Positions 25,834-34,974 of a DNA stretch of 64,000 nucleotides are shown here, one piece after another. Under the pieces are notes generated by a model. It saw nothing but the letters and a program-made list of their open reading frames with translations, was not told the DNA's origin and made no database searches. Each line of letters starts with the position of its first letter. Position 1 is the first letter of the stretch. The DNA is taken from positions 1 through 64,000 of the forward strand of contig QKJQ01000014.1 in NCBI GenBank assembly GCA_003249225.1, given 5' to 3'. This stretch comes from Clostridia bacterium (GTDB lineage Bacteria; Bacillota; Clostridia; Lachnospirales; Lachnospiraceae). A program made the translations under genes and the position numbers.

Positions 25834-28365
25834 ATGAAATTCAAAAAATCAATTGTGCTTCTATTGATTCTGGCACTGTCCATGGGAGGAATTGGACAGT
25901 TCACGCTCGCAAAAGCGGCGACAAGCAACATAGAACTGATTTCTGGAACAGATACAATGTATGTTATGGAACCGGGAGAAACCATGCATTTTAAGGTTCC
26001 GATCAAAGCGGTGTATGCCTACATAGATTCACCCGAGGTTTCAATATCAACAGATACAGATGCACCGTTTACGACAGGTCTTGTTACCTTATCAAGAGAT
26101 AATTACGCAGCGGCGCCAACCAATATCACGGTCTACGAAACAACTTACGTTGAATTTGATGTGGTAATGAAAGATACGGCTTCCATTGGAAAATACCCGT
26201 TAAATCTGACATTAACCTATTACAGTTATACAGTTTCCGGATCAGAAGGTACTCCGACCGAAGTTACAGAGACCATCGCATTGAAGTTAAACGTTCTGGA
26301 AGAGAAAATGCCGGCACAGATAACAGTCAGTGATGTGTCTTATAATGCAGATGATGTTGTGGCAGGAAAAACATTTGATCTTTCTTTCGATGTCAATAAT
26401 GAGGGAGAAATAGCTGCATACAACACTTATGTCAGCGTTGCCTTTGGTGACAGCAGCATGGTCGCGGGATATTCCGTTGAGAATATCAAACTTGGGACGT
26501 TTCTGGCTGGAGCCAGTCAGACAGTCACATTACCGCTGACTGTTCTTCCGACAGCGGAAGCAGGATTTAAAACACTTACTTTGCAGTTTACCTACAAAGA
26601 CAGCGACGGAAAAGAAAGTACAGCGCAGCGCAGTGTCTACGTGACCATTAAGGATATTAAGGATGTTGAGTCAGGCGCTTCAAAGCTTGAACTTCAAGGA
26701 GATGATTTTAATACAAAAGTCACCGTTGGAAAAGATACCAGTTTAACAGTTGAAATTAAAAACACAGGAAAAGAAACAGCAAAAGATATAACGATTATTG
26801 CAGCGGATGGCGTGGGCTCTGCGACCGGTATTGTGCCTATGTATACAACAGATGGGATTTCTGTTGGTGATTTGGCAGCAGGAAAAGATACATCCGTAAC
26901 AATTCCCTTTATGATTGCAGACAATGCAGCAACCGGACTTCGTGAGATTACAGTAAAAGCAACCTATACAGACAATGATAACATCGTAAAGACAGCAAAT
27001 CTCACACTGTATCTCACCATTGAATCGATTGAGAATTCTGATGACAAGACAGTGACGGAAGTTATTATTAAGAATGTTGTTCAGAACCCGTCTGTACCGG
27101 TGGCTGGTTCGCAGTTCACTGTTACCTTCGATATGGTCAACAATGGGAATAAAGCAATAACAAATGTAAAAATTGCAGGAACGAACTTGTCAAAAGCTGG
27201 TTTCGAGCCGGTCAGCTCAGAACCTTATCAGTTGGTAGGAGATATTGCGGCTGGAGAAAAGAAAACAGTGACAATGAAATTCAATGTCGGAGCGGATATA
27301 CCCGCAGGCTTGAATGCACTAACACTGGCATATTCCTATAATGATGCTGATAAAGTGGCACACGATGAAACAGCAGCGTTATACATTCTTAATGTACAGA
27401 ATACAAAAGAAGAACTTGATACAGGAAAACCAAAACTGATCATCAGTGATTACACGACCGATGAGACACAGCTTACAGCGGGATCAACTTTTAATTTTAC
27501 TTTCACAATTAAGAATACGAATGAAGTTAAAGCAGCAAAAAATATCAAAGTGACTCTAAGTCAGGCCGATAATGTCTTTTCCGCCACACAGGGATCGAAC
27601 AGCTTTTACATAAGCAGTATCGGACCAGAAGAAGAAAGTATTAATACCATGAACCTGAAGGTACGCTCGGATGCTACAACAGGTACCTATGACTTAAAGA
27701 TTCTTGTCGAGTATGAATACGATGATATGTCACAGACAGACAAAGACAATGGCGGTGTTTCAGAAAGTAACAGCATTAAGCTTACTGCAGTTGAAAACGC
27801 AAGACCTGTTGTTCAGAATATTTCAGCTTACGATTCCTACACATACAGTTCACCTACCGTAAATTCAAATTGTATGCTGACCTTTGAATTCTATAATATG
27901 GGACGTTCTGCACTTAACAACGTATATGCAACGATAGAAGGAGATTTCTCGCTGGCAACTGGTACGATGTATTACATCGGAACCGTTGGTGCAGGGAGCG
28001 CAGAATATGCAGAACTGGAAGCAATTCCTCTTATTGAAGGAGATGCTGTCTGCAACATAGTGATTCATTTTGAGGATAGTAACGGCGATGAAGTAACAAG
28101 AACCACAGAATATACAACAACCGTTATGGGAGCAACGAACTGGGATGACGGTGGTTCTGTAGATTATCCGGATGACGGTGGATACGTTGACCCGGGCGTT
28201 GATACAGGGGTGGCGAAGGATCCGATACTTCCGACCTGGTTGTTTATTGTACTGGAAGTGGTCGCATTTGCTGTCGTAATTCTTGTAGTTCGAGGAGTTA
28301 TGCTTGTTGTTTACAAATCCAAGCTTCGTAAAAAGCTGGAAGCAGAAGAAAAAGATTCTTTATAA
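25834..28365 (+). CDS. Large CARDB/S-layer-like ectodomain protein, membrane-anchored
   Basis: This encodes 843 residues. A signal peptide (about 1-29, ending LAKAA) is followed by about 750 residues of repeated beta-sandwich units of roughly 110-150 residues. Each unit has a run like NNGN/NTGKE, GDLAAGKDTSVTIPF and a YxDxD strand pair, the style of CARDB/NEW3 domains. A Gly/Asp/Tyr-rich linker, one membrane helix (PTWLFIVLEVVAFAVVILVV) and a short basic tail end the protein. It lies between the ATPase and permease genes and probably works as the extracellular part of that ABC complex. Confidence 0.85.
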   Translation: MKFKKSIVLLLILALSMGGIGQFTLAKAATSNIELISGTDTMYVMEPGETMHFKVPIKAVYAYIDSPEVSISTDTDAPFTTGLVTLSRDNYAAAPTNITVYETTYVEFDVVMKDTASIGKYPLNLTLTYYSYTVSGSEGTPTEVTETIALKLNVLEEKMPAQITVSDVSYNADDVVAGKTFDLSFDVNNEGEIAAYNTYVSVAFGDSSMVAGYSVENIKLGTFLAGASQTVTLPLTVLPTAEAGFKTLTLQFTYKDSDGKESTAQRSVYVTIKDIKDVESGASKLELQGDDFNTKVTVGKDTSLTVEIKNTGKETAKDITIIAADGVGSATGIVPMYTTDGISVGDLAAGKDTSVTIPFMIADNAATGLREITVKATYTDNDNIVKTANLTLYLTIESIENSDDKTVTEVIIKNVVQNPSVPVAGSQFTVTFDMVNNGNKAITNVKIAGTNLSKAGFEPVSSEPYQLVGDIAAGEKKTVTMKFNVGADIPAGLNALTLAYSYNDADKVAHDETAALYILNVQNTKEELDTGKPKLIISDYTTDETQLTAGSTFNFTFTIKNTNEVKAAKNIKVTLSQADNVFSATQGSNSFYISSIGPEEESINTMNLKVRSDATTGTYDLKILVEYEYDDMSQTDKDNGGVSESNSIKLTAVENARPVVQNISAYDSYTYSSPTVNSNCMLTFEFYNMGRSALNNVYATIEGDFSLATGTMYYIGTVGAGSAEYAELEAIPLIEGDAVCNIVIHFEDSNGDEVTRTTEYTTTVMGATNWDDGGSVDYPDDGGYVDPGVDTGVAKDPILPTWLFIVLEVVAFAVVILVVRGVMLVVYKSKLRKKLEAEEKDSL

Positions 28366-28389
28366 TAAAGAGATGAAAGGAGAGAAATT

Positions 28390-28689
28390 ATGGAATCAAC
28401 AATAATGGAAGTTTCGACTGGCAAATCAGAGTTGATGATCAGCTCTGGCGATACGATGATTTCGGTTGACGGCGGATATGTGGACGGCGGAACAGGCTAT
28501 GATGGCTCCTACGACGGAAGTGTTGTAGATGGCATGACAGGTATGGAAAGCAGTGTCAAGGATCCATTGATGTCTTCATGGCTTTTTGTTGGCGGAATTT
28601 CTGCCATTGTACTTGCAGGAGCAGTTGTTCTCGGTATCTTACTGGCAAAGAAAAGAATAAAAAAAGGATATGATCTCTATGAAATTTAA
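28390..28689 (+). CDS. Small single-pass membrane protein of the ABC operon
   Basis: This encodes 99 residues. The first 55 are Gly-, Asp- and Ser-rich with no signal peptide. They are followed by KDPLMSSWLFVGGISAIVL as the start of a membrane helix and a basic tail KKRIKKGYDLYEI. The linker-helix unit echoes the C-terminal end of the preceding 843-residue protein (KDPILPTWLFIVLEVV). AAAGGAGAG supports ATG 28390. The permease start codon lies inside its 3' end. Probably an accessory subunit of the ABC complex; no named family is recognised. Confidence 0.75.
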   Translation: MESTIMEVSTGKSELMISSGDTMISVDGGYVDGGTGYDGSYDGSVVDGMTGMESSVKDPLMSSWLFVGGISAIVLAGAVVLGILLAKKRIKKGYDLYEI

Positions 28690-30016
28690 TGACTTAGTCA
28701 AAATGGGACTTCGAAACCTTTTTCGACGTAAAGCCAGAACGGCACTCACGGTAATCGGTATGGTAATTGGTACAATTTCAATTGTCATAATGTTTTCGAT
28801 TGGCTACGGGATGCGTGACAGCTTTATTGAACAGGTCATGGAAAATGGAAGTATGACTGTTATTACAGTTAGCACCTGGGGATATACAATTGATGAAGAT
28901 GGCAATTATATAGATACAGGTGAACAAAAACTGGATTCGGATTTGGTGGAATCTATAAAAAAGATAGATCATGTAAAATCTGTGGGCGGAATGCTGCAGA
29001 AAAATTTACAGCTTACTTGTGGTAAGTACAATTCCGGTATGATGGTATATGCCATGGACAGCTCCACTTTTGAAAGCTTTGGGTTTCCCGGACTAACACA
29101 AGGAGAATATCCAACGGCGGATCACAAAGATATAATCGTGTTCGGCAGCCAGGCTAGAAACAGCGAGTTTTATAATTGGGGCAGTTCCAGAGGAAGTAAT
29201 TCAAAAACGATTGACTGGGATCGTGATACAATAAGCTTCACATTCTCTGATTATACAGTCAATGAGAATAAGAAAGCGTTTACTCAGGTAATCAAGAATT
29301 ATGCAGTTATGGAAGAGAGTGAAAACTACATGTTCAATTATTATGCCTGGATGGATCTTGATTATTTTAAGGAATTGTATACCAAATATGCCAATACGTT
29401 AAAACTTGAAGATCGTAAAAAGGCGATTGCCTCTTTGAATAAATTCGATCAGATTCAGGTAAATGTTGATAATATGGAGAATGTTACAGCAGTTCAGGAT
29501 GCCATTAAAGAACTTGGCTATTCAAGCAGCAGTGATATGCAATACATTGAACCTATGCTTCAGACCTCCAAAATGCTTCAAGTTGTGCTTGGAGCCATAG
29601 GCGGAGTGGCGATGGTTGTATCAGCAATCAATATTGCCAACACCATGATTATGTCGATTTATGAGCGTACCAAAGAAATCGGTATCATGAAGGTGCTTGG
29701 CTGTATGTTAAAAGATATCAGAAAGCTGTTCCTGTTTGAAGCTGCGCTGATTGGACTACTTGGCGGTGCAATTGGAATAATGCTGAGTTATTTGCTGTCG
29801 TGGCTGATCAATAAGTACGGAGCACCATTGTTCGAATCCCTGTTGAACACAAGTTATATGTATGGAGAAACAACCGGAGGATTTTCCAGGATTTATTTCT
29901 GGATGCCATTCGTGGCAATGGGATTTGCTATGGTAGTTGGTATTGTATCAGGCTATCTTCCGGCTAACCGAGCAACGAAGATCAGTGCGATTGAAGCAAT
30001 GAGGACGGAAGGTTAA
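28679..30016 (+). CDS. MacB/FtsX-type ABC permease
   Basis: This encodes 445 residues. A helix near residues 20-40 is followed by a MacB-type periplasmic-core-like extracellular domain of about 240 residues. Three further helices sit in the C-terminal FtsX domain (VVSAINIANTMIMSIYERTK, EIGIMKVLG, LFEAALIGLLGGAIGI). ATG 28679 is chosen over ATG 28670 because AAAAGGA sits at a workable distance; it overlaps the small gene by 11 bases. Such permeases do mechanical work across the membrane rather than simple import. The cargo or target is unknown. Confidence 0.9.
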   Translation: MKFNDLVKMGLRNLFRRKARTALTVIGMVIGTISIVIMFSIGYGMRDSFIEQVMENGSMTVITVSTWGYTIDEDGNYIDTGEQKLDSDLVESIKKIDHVKSVGGMLQKNLQLTCGKYNSGMMVYAMDSSTFESFGFPGLTQGEYPTADHKDIIVFGSQARNSEFYNWGSSRGSNSKTIDWDRDTISFTFSDYTVNENKKAFTQVIKNYAVMEESENYMFNYYAWMDLDYFKELYTKYANTLKLEDRKKAIASLNKFDQIQVNVDNMENVTAVQDAIKELGYSSSSDMQYIEPMLQTSKMLQVVLGAIGGVAMVVSAINIANTMIMSIYERTKEIGIMKVLGCMLKDIRKLFLFEAALIGLLGGAIGIMLSYLLSWLINKYGAPLFESLLNTSYMYGETTGGFSRIYFWMPFVAMGFAMVVGIVSGYLPANRATKISAIEAMRTEG

Positions 30017-30052
30017 AGCAGCCAGAACATCAGTCAATGAGATATATAATAT

Positions 30053-30101
30053 AAAAGGATGGAACAGCGGTGTCTGAAAAACACGATGTTCCATCCTTTT
30101 T
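30053..30101 (+). terminator. Terminator of the ABC operon
   Basis: AAAAGGATGGAACA (30053-30066) pairs with TGTTCCATCCTTTT (30087-30100), with an inner GTGT/ACAC stem. The A run before and T run after could make it work in both directions. Confidence 0.9.
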
Positions 30102-30149
30102 ATAATCTCAAATGTTATCAAATCAAACTAAGGGGTCCAAATATAAGCA

Positions 30150-30217
30150 AGTTCAAACAGTAAACCAGTTCAAGCAGTAAACTAGTTCACGCAGTAAACC
30201 AGATCATACAGTAAACT
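30150..30217. repeat. Four tandem 17-bp repeats
   Basis: AGTTCAAACAGTAAACC (30150-30166) is followed without spacing by three variants at 30167, 30184 and 30201. All keep CAGTAAAC except for base changes in the first half. They lie between convergent genes, 84 bases from the Gx transporter stop. Confidence 0.85.
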
Positions 30218-30299
30218 TCTGGTATGCACAGCAAGCAAGGACATGCGCTGTAATTCATGTATGTGTTACATAAGATTGCACAATGCTTTGGCGCTGTAC

Positions 30300-30806
30300 T
30301 CAGTCAGCCATATTCTTTGGAAGATGTTTTAATAATATGGATCCGGCAATTCCAATAAGGATACCGCTGATACAGCCACTGATGAATAAAAAAGGGAGGT
30401 AGTAAAGCAGACTGGCACCCAGGACAAAAAAAGCAACGGTTATCTGACCAAGGTTATGAGCAACGCCGCCTGCGCAGCTGACACCGATCGTACTGAATTT
30501 CCGGGTTGTTTTCAATAGGAACATGACAAAGAAGCTTACGACGGCTCCTGCAGCACTGAAGAGAAGCATCGTAAAATTACCAAATGTAAATGCGACCAGT
30601 AAAACACGGAAGAACGTTAGAATGAAGGCTTCTTTTGAACCTAGCAGATAGAGGCAGACCACTATCACAAGATTGGCCAGTCCGATTTTCATCCCAGGAA
30701 TGGCTGTAATCAGAGGAGGAAGCAGAGATTCAACATAGGATAATATGAAAGCAAGTGCGATCATCATTCCAAAAAGTGCAACTTTTTTGCTTTGCTGTTT
30801 CTTCAT
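30300..30806 (-). CDS. Gx transporter family membrane protein
   Basis: This encodes 168 residues with five or six hydrophobic helices. The pattern FGMMIALAFILSYVESLLPP, PGMKIGLANLV and SCAGGVAHNLGQI is that of the Gx / heptaprenyl-diphosphate-synthase component I family, membrane proteins resembling ECF-type S components. It follows the NusG-II gene by 18 bases on the same strand, an arrangement common in Clostridia. The substrate is not known. Confidence 0.85.
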   Translation of the reverse strand: MKKQQSKKVALFGMMIALAFILSYVESLLPPLITAIPGMKIGLANLVIVVCLYLLGSKEAFILTFFRVLLVAFTFGNFTMLLFSAAGAVVSFFVMFLLKTTRKFSTIGVSCAGGVAHNLGQITVAFFVLGASLLYYLPFLFISGCISGILIGIAGSILLKHLPKNMAD

Positions 30807-30824
30807 GTGACAAAAATCCTTTTC

Positions 30825-31193
30825 TTAGTTTGCTATAGCATCCAATCCCTTTGAGGAAGGTGCTTTCTTAATCTCGACAACGACACGATTGGGAAGGCAG
30901 ATGATGGATTCGCCATTCTTTGAGATTGGTTTATGCAGTGCACAAAGCTGGTCAGGGCAGTCAGCATAGGAAATCCGGGCGGTTCCATTCTCTATGACTA
31001 GAATATTGATTCCATCGATCCCTTGAATCTCCAGTGTTGTGTCGGAAGACAGAGAAAGGGAGGCATATTCATTACCATCGACAGTAACAACAACCGTTGC
31101 ACCGTTTTGTGCAAAGAAAAAGTGATAAATGCCATAAAGAAGGAGCGCAGTAACCAGAAAACCTGATATAAGCAGAATATCATTTTTTTTCAT
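30825..31193 (-). CDS. NusG domain II-containing membrane-anchored protein
   Basis: This encodes 122 residues. One N-terminal helix (about 7-27) anchors a small beta domain with ADCPDQLCALHKPISKNGES and ICLPNRVVVEI, the pattern of stand-alone NusG domain II proteins. These are extracytoplasmic and unrelated in role to transcription factor NusG. Two cysteines in CPDQLC could form a redox or metal pair. GAGGT supports ATG at 31193. The pair with the Gx transporter suggests a shared process. Confidence 0.87.
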   Translation of the reverse strand: MKKNDILLISGFLVTALLLYGIYHFFFAQNGATVVVTVDGNEYASLSLSSDTTLEIQGIDGINILVIENGTARISYADCPDQLCALHKPISKNGESIICLPNRVVVEIKKAPSSKGLDAIAN

Positions 31194-31399
31194 TGAAATG
31201 ACCTCATAGATATTATTGTGATAGAGTTAAAAGGTATTTTGCCCATGATACGTATGAATTGTTACGAATTATGTGATCTCACAATCCTAAAAAACTCGAA
31301 ATCCGCTATTCTTTTAATGCTTTCTTATGTTTTGCGGGTTCCAAAGTCATGTTTATTCATGCAAGCATGAACCATATGACCATTGTCTCTGGTATCATA

Positions 31400-33631
31400 T
31401 TATGGAACTATAATTTTAAAAACTGTGCTTGCATTACCACATTGTATCGTTATGACAGCCTCTCCTTTACCAACTGCGGTAATATAACCCCAGCGGTTAA
31501 CCATTGCGACAGATTCATCAGAACTTGTGAATAAAATGCTGTCTGTCGATCTCGCAGGAGAAGTTACCGGGTGCAGCATATAACCTGAGCCTATCGGTAG
31601 TTTTGTTGAGGAACCCGTAAGATGCACAGACTCAGTTTCAGAGGGTTCAACCTCAAAAACATGAACCGATTTATTTCCGCGGTAATCAGAAGCAAAGAGT
31701 GTATAAGTGCCCGGGTCTTCCAATCGAATGAAAAGCCGGTCGTCGACTGGTGTCAGTACATCACCGGAATCTGCAGATAAAAAGTCAGTTACACTGTGCT
31801 CTCCGGGCAATAGTTTTACCTGCTTTAAGCCACTCTCGCTGTCATTAAAATCAACGAGCAGAGAGAATAGATTATTTTCATAAATAATCTGTTCAGTTAA
31901 AGTAATGGCAGGTGGTATTGTATCATCGGTCAATACATAAGTGGTCAGAGTTTCGTTTCCTACATAATCACTTATATAAAATGTATAGCTGCCTGCTTTG
32001 GCAACTTTAAGTTCGGTGCCAGAGACTGTTATACCGGCAGTACCATGTCGGAATGCACGCAGAGTTTTGATTCCATAAGCGTATTTAATTATTCGCAGGC
32101 CCGACCCACCAAAGTCATCAAAGTCAAGCGTCAGCTTCAGATATTCGCGGTCGAAATCAGAGGATACGGAAAGGGTTGGCTCATCGTTATCAACAGATAA
32201 ACGCTCAGAAGCAACAATGGCATTATAAAGACTTGGAATGCCCGGGTATTTTACATAACCATCAAGGGAATCAAGTGGTTTCAATGTATCAATGATCAAT
32301 TCCTTCACACTGGACGGATAAAGCCCGTCAGAAACGGAATAAAGGACAGCTGCAATGGCTACGACATGCGGAACAGCCATAGAAGAACCGCTCATCATGG
32401 AATAGGAGCCAACAATGGTACTGAAAATATCTGTTCCCGGAGCGGCAATATCTACGGTAGAAACACCGTAATTGGATTCCTGCGTCAGTTTTCCGCTCGC
32501 ATCAACAAATGTCGTTGAGATTACGTTATCTAGACCCAGGCTGGCAGGATACATAGGGAGACTGTTATTGTTTGTTCCGCCGTTTCCGGCTGCAACGACA
32601 AAGAGCATATCAGATTCTCTCATGGCTGTTTCGAGTGCTGCACTGTAAACACTGGTACCCCAGCTCATGTTACAAATATCAGCTCCCATCATGGTAGCGT
32701 ACTTTATCGCTTTTACGGCATTTTCGACAGTACCTTTCCCGTCAACACCATTATGAATTTTAAGTGACATTAATTTTATAGGAATGTTGGAGGCAATTCC
32801 TGCGATACCGATTCCGTTGTCTGCTGTTGCTGCGATGACACCGGCAATGTGAGTTCCGTGATTATCATTGTCTGTCTGGGAAGCGACATAAGTATTCAGA
32901 CGTTCGCTGAACTCGTAATGACAGATCGTGTTGTCATCGTTATAATAATCCCAGCCGTAAATATCATCGATATATCCGTTTCCATCATTATCAATTCCGT
33001 CATCTGGAATTTCTTCTGAGTTGGTCCACATGCAGTTCAGAAGATCAGGATGTTTATAATCAATTCCGGTATCAATAACGGCAACAATTACTTCCTTCGG
33101 CTCGATTCCTTCCTTTTCATAAGCGGCCCAGCCTTCCGGAGCATCGACATCAATATCTTTCACAGAACTCATAGTTCCGACCGAAGAGCCGGAAATACGT
33201 ATATAGAAACCGGGGTTCATAAGTGACCATTGTGATGAGGTATAATAATCATTTGAAATATCAGAGGAAGAAGCGTCCATAAGCTGAAGCTCATAGTTTG
33301 GTTCCGCAACTTCAATGATTGAACAGACGGAAAGCTCGTTTACAAGGGATACAAGGTCATTTGCATCACCTGCTTTACACAGGGTACCCCCCTCAAAGTT
33401 TTCGATTATACTAAGACGGCCGTTGAAATCGGACAACACCTCTGCACGGTCGCTGATACTGGAATCATCACTCCAGAGAATTATGATCTCATCGCCATCG
33501 TAATCAGAAAGGGAATCTGTCGTTTCAGAAGCAATGCGAACACTGTCAGGATAGCTGACAGGCAATAAGGTTATATAACAAAGAACAGCAAGAAAAAAAG
33601 CTGCTATTCTAAGCACTTTTTTGGTATACAT
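31400..33631 (-). CDS. Secreted subtilisin-like serine protease (S8)
   Basis: This encodes 743 residues. A signal peptide or anchor lies at about 1-25. A short propeptide-like region is followed by the catalytic domain with Asp in VIAVIDTGIDYKHPDL, His in NDNHGTHIAGVIAA, the oxyanion Asn region VAAAGNGGTNNN, and Ser in SGSSMAVPHVVAIAAV. The usual GTSMA reads GSSMA here. Downstream come beta-rich repeats and a C-terminal Big_2-like domain (SSDESVAMVNRWGYITAVG). AAGGAG seven bases upstream supports the ATG at 33631; a longer frame to 33712 adds residues before the signal peptide. It degrades extracellular proteins. Confidence 0.9.
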   Translation of the reverse strand: MYTKKVLRIAAFFLAVLCYITLLPVSYPDSVRIASETTDSLSDYDGDEIIILWSDDSSISDRAEVLSDFNGRLSIIENFEGGTLCKAGDANDLVSLVNELSVCSIIEVAEPNYELQLMDASSSDISNDYYTSSQWSLMNPGFYIRISGSSVGTMSSVKDIDVDAPEGWAAYEKEGIEPKEVIVAVIDTGIDYKHPDLLNCMWTNSEEIPDDGIDNDGNGYIDDIYGWDYYNDDNTICHYEFSERLNTYVASQTDNDNHGTHIAGVIAATADNGIGIAGIASNIPIKLMSLKIHNGVDGKGTVENAVKAIKYATMMGADICNMSWGTSVYSAALETAMRESDMLFVVAAGNGGTNNNSLPMYPASLGLDNVISTTFVDASGKLTQESNYGVSTVDIAAPGTDIFSTIVGSYSMMSGSSMAVPHVVAIAAVLYSVSDGLYPSSVKELIIDTLKPLDSLDGYVKYPGIPSLYNAIVASERLSVDNDEPTLSVSSDFDREYLKLTLDFDDFGGSGLRIIKYAYGIKTLRAFRHGTAGITVSGTELKVAKAGSYTFYISDYVGNETLTTYVLTDDTIPPAITLTEQIIYENNLFSLLVDFNDSESGLKQVKLLPGEHSVTDFLSADSGDVLTPVDDRLFIRLEDPGTYTLFASDYRGNKSVHVFEVEPSETESVHLTGSSTKLPIGSGYMLHPVTSPARSTDSILFTSSDESVAMVNRWGYITAVGKGEAVITIQCGNASTVFKIIVP

Positions 33632-33942
33632 AAAAGACTCCTTGCTAAAGATCAAACAATACTTGATAATTTTTGTTTCCTGTGTATAATAAAGTAAGTA
33701 ATCATTCTGCAAATAAATTACGTTTTGAATAGCATCAGTATATCATAAAAAGAAAAGCAATACAAATGCAGATTGATTGTTTGCTTTAATAAGAACGCTT
33801 AAAATGAAAGAAAACACTTGACGGGCTGTCTGTATTGTGATACATTAGATAGGCTATGGAAGAGGTTTTTTTTTTATGCCTAAAAACAACGAACAGAGAA
33901 GAATCTGTTCACCACAGAAAATAAGTAACGGAGGTGGAAGTT
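33632..33942. other. Divergent spacer, protease / rpmG operon
   Basis: This stretch holds the start region of the protease (no clear promoter; TTGCAG and TATTAT on the minus strand are weak), the rpmG promoter, and a hairpin GAACAGA/TCTGTTC (33891-33897, 33904-33910) in the rpmG leader. No gene is seen. Confidence 0.55.
33818..33846 (+). promoter_or_regulatory. Promoter of the rpmG-secE-nusG-rplKA operon
   Basis: TTGACG (33818-33823), 17 bp, TACATT (33841-33846) with TGA directly before it as an extended -10. Confidence 0.72.
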
Positions 33943-34092
33943 GTGCGAGTAAAGATTACATTAGCGTGTACGGAATGCAAGCAGCGTAATTACAACACGA
34001 CCAAAGAAAAGAAAAACCATCCGGACAGGATGGAAACAAAGAAGTATTGCAGATTCTGCAAGAGTCACACAATGCACAAAGAAACAAAATAG
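33943..34092 (+). CDS. rpmG: 50S ribosomal protein L33
   Basis: This encodes 49 residues from GTG 33943, with GGAGG (33930-33934) upstream. The protein [20 protein letters not shown] and the later pair CRFC form the four-cysteine zinc ribbon of the zinc-binding L33 type. It heads the secE-nusG operon, its usual place in Firmicutes. The GTG start and small size make it easy to miss. Confidence 0.95.
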   Translation: MRVKITLACTECKQRNYNTTKEKKNHPDRMETKKYCRFCKSHTMHKETK

Positions 34093-34116
34093 TCAGTAAA
34101 AAAGAGGAGGAATATC

Positions 34117-34329
34117 ATGGGTGATACCAATACAGCTAAAGCTACAAAAAAAAGCTGGTTTAAGGGCTTGAAGACAGAGTTCAAAAAGATTATCTGGCCT
34201 GACAAAGAAACCCTGGCAAAGCAATCGGCTGCTGTTATTCTTATTTCCATCATTTTGGGGCTGATTATTGCGTTACTTGATGCAATCTTCAAATACGGTA
34301 TCAATGGAATTATGAGTTTAGTAGGCTAA
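34117..34329 (+). CDS. secE: Preprotein translocase subunit SecE
   Basis: This encodes 70 residues: a basic amphipathic N-terminus, the conserved FKKIIWPDKETL surface helix and a single membrane span (AAVILISIILGLIIALLDAI). This is the minimal one-span SecE typical of Firmicutes and part of the SecYEG channel. GAGGAGG supports ATG 34117. It lies between rpmG and nusG. Confidence 0.96.
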   Translation: MGDTNTAKATKKSWFKGLKTEFKKIIWPDKETLAKQSAAVILISIILGLIIALLDAIFKYGINGIMSLVG

Positions 34330-34356
34330 GAATTCAACGAAGACAAGGGTGATAAT

Positions 34357-34875
34357 ATGGCGGATGCGCAGTGGTATGTTGTTCATACTTATTCAGGATA
34401 TGAGAACAAAGTAAAAGCAAATATCGAGAAGACAATCGAAAACAGAAATCTTCAGGATCAGATTTTAGAAGTCTCGGTACCGATTCAGGAAGTCGTTGAA
34501 TTAAAGAACGGCGTTAAGAAAAAGGTAGCAAAGAAGATGTTCCCAGGTTATGTATTGTTGAACATGGAAATGAATGACGATACCTGGTATGTTGTTAGAA
34601 ATACCAGAGGCGTAACCGGATTTGTCGGTCCCGGATCCAAACCAGTCCCTTTGACAGAGACCGAGATGAAGAACATGGGCATCAAGAATGAAGAAGTAAA
34701 TATTGGATTTGAGGTTGGAAGCTTAGTAACCGTGATCTCCGGTGTTTGGGAGAATACACAGGGCGTTATTAAGGCAATCAACCACGGTAAACAATCAGTG
34801 ACCATTAACATTGATATGTTTGGTCGAGAAACACCTGTAGAAATCAGCTTTACCGACGTTAAGGTTGAGAGATAA
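34357..34875 (+). CDS. nusG: Transcription termination/antitermination factor NusG
   Basis: This encodes 172 residues. The NGN domain begins WYVVHTYSGYENKVKANIE and includes FPGYVLLNMEMND and RNTRGVTGFVG. The C-terminal KOW domain includes GVWENTQGVIKAINHGK. It binds RNA polymerase and links it to the ribosome or Rho. A spacer of 99 bases containing an L1-site-like motif separates it from rplK. Confidence 0.97.
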   Translation: MADAQWYVVHTYSGYENKVKANIEKTIENRNLQDQILEVSVPIQEVVELKNGVKKKVAKKMFPGYVLLNMEMNDDTWYVVRNTRGVTGFVGPGSKPVPLTETEMKNMGIKNEEVNIGFEVGSLVTVISGVWENTQGVIKAINHGKQSVTINIDMFGRETPVEISFTDVKVER

Positions 34876-34889
34876 TGAACTACAGGCGA

Positions 34890-34954
34890 GTGGGAGGAGT
34901 GCAGCATTTGACTGCAACGGTAACCGTAGCACCGGTTCCTTCCGATAACACCAC
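34890..34954 (+). promoter_or_regulatory. L1-binding-site-like RNA motif before rplK
   Basis: GTGGGAGGA (34890-34898) faces TCCTTCC and GATAACACCAC (to 34954). The inner GGGAGGA/TCCTTCC stem and the outer GTG/CAC pair are separated by an asymmetric GATAACA loop. The same pattern recurs before rplA, which supports feedback control by L1. Confidence 0.6.
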
Positions 34955-34974
34955 ATTTTAGGAGGTACGCTATC

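Noticed and set aside
30150..30217. CRISPR array
   Set aside because: Units are 17 bp and directly adjacent with no spacers, and no cas genes are near.
31356..31371. Palindrome TTCATGCAAGCATGAA as protease terminator
   Set aside because: No T run on the minus strand after it; probably a chance palindrome.
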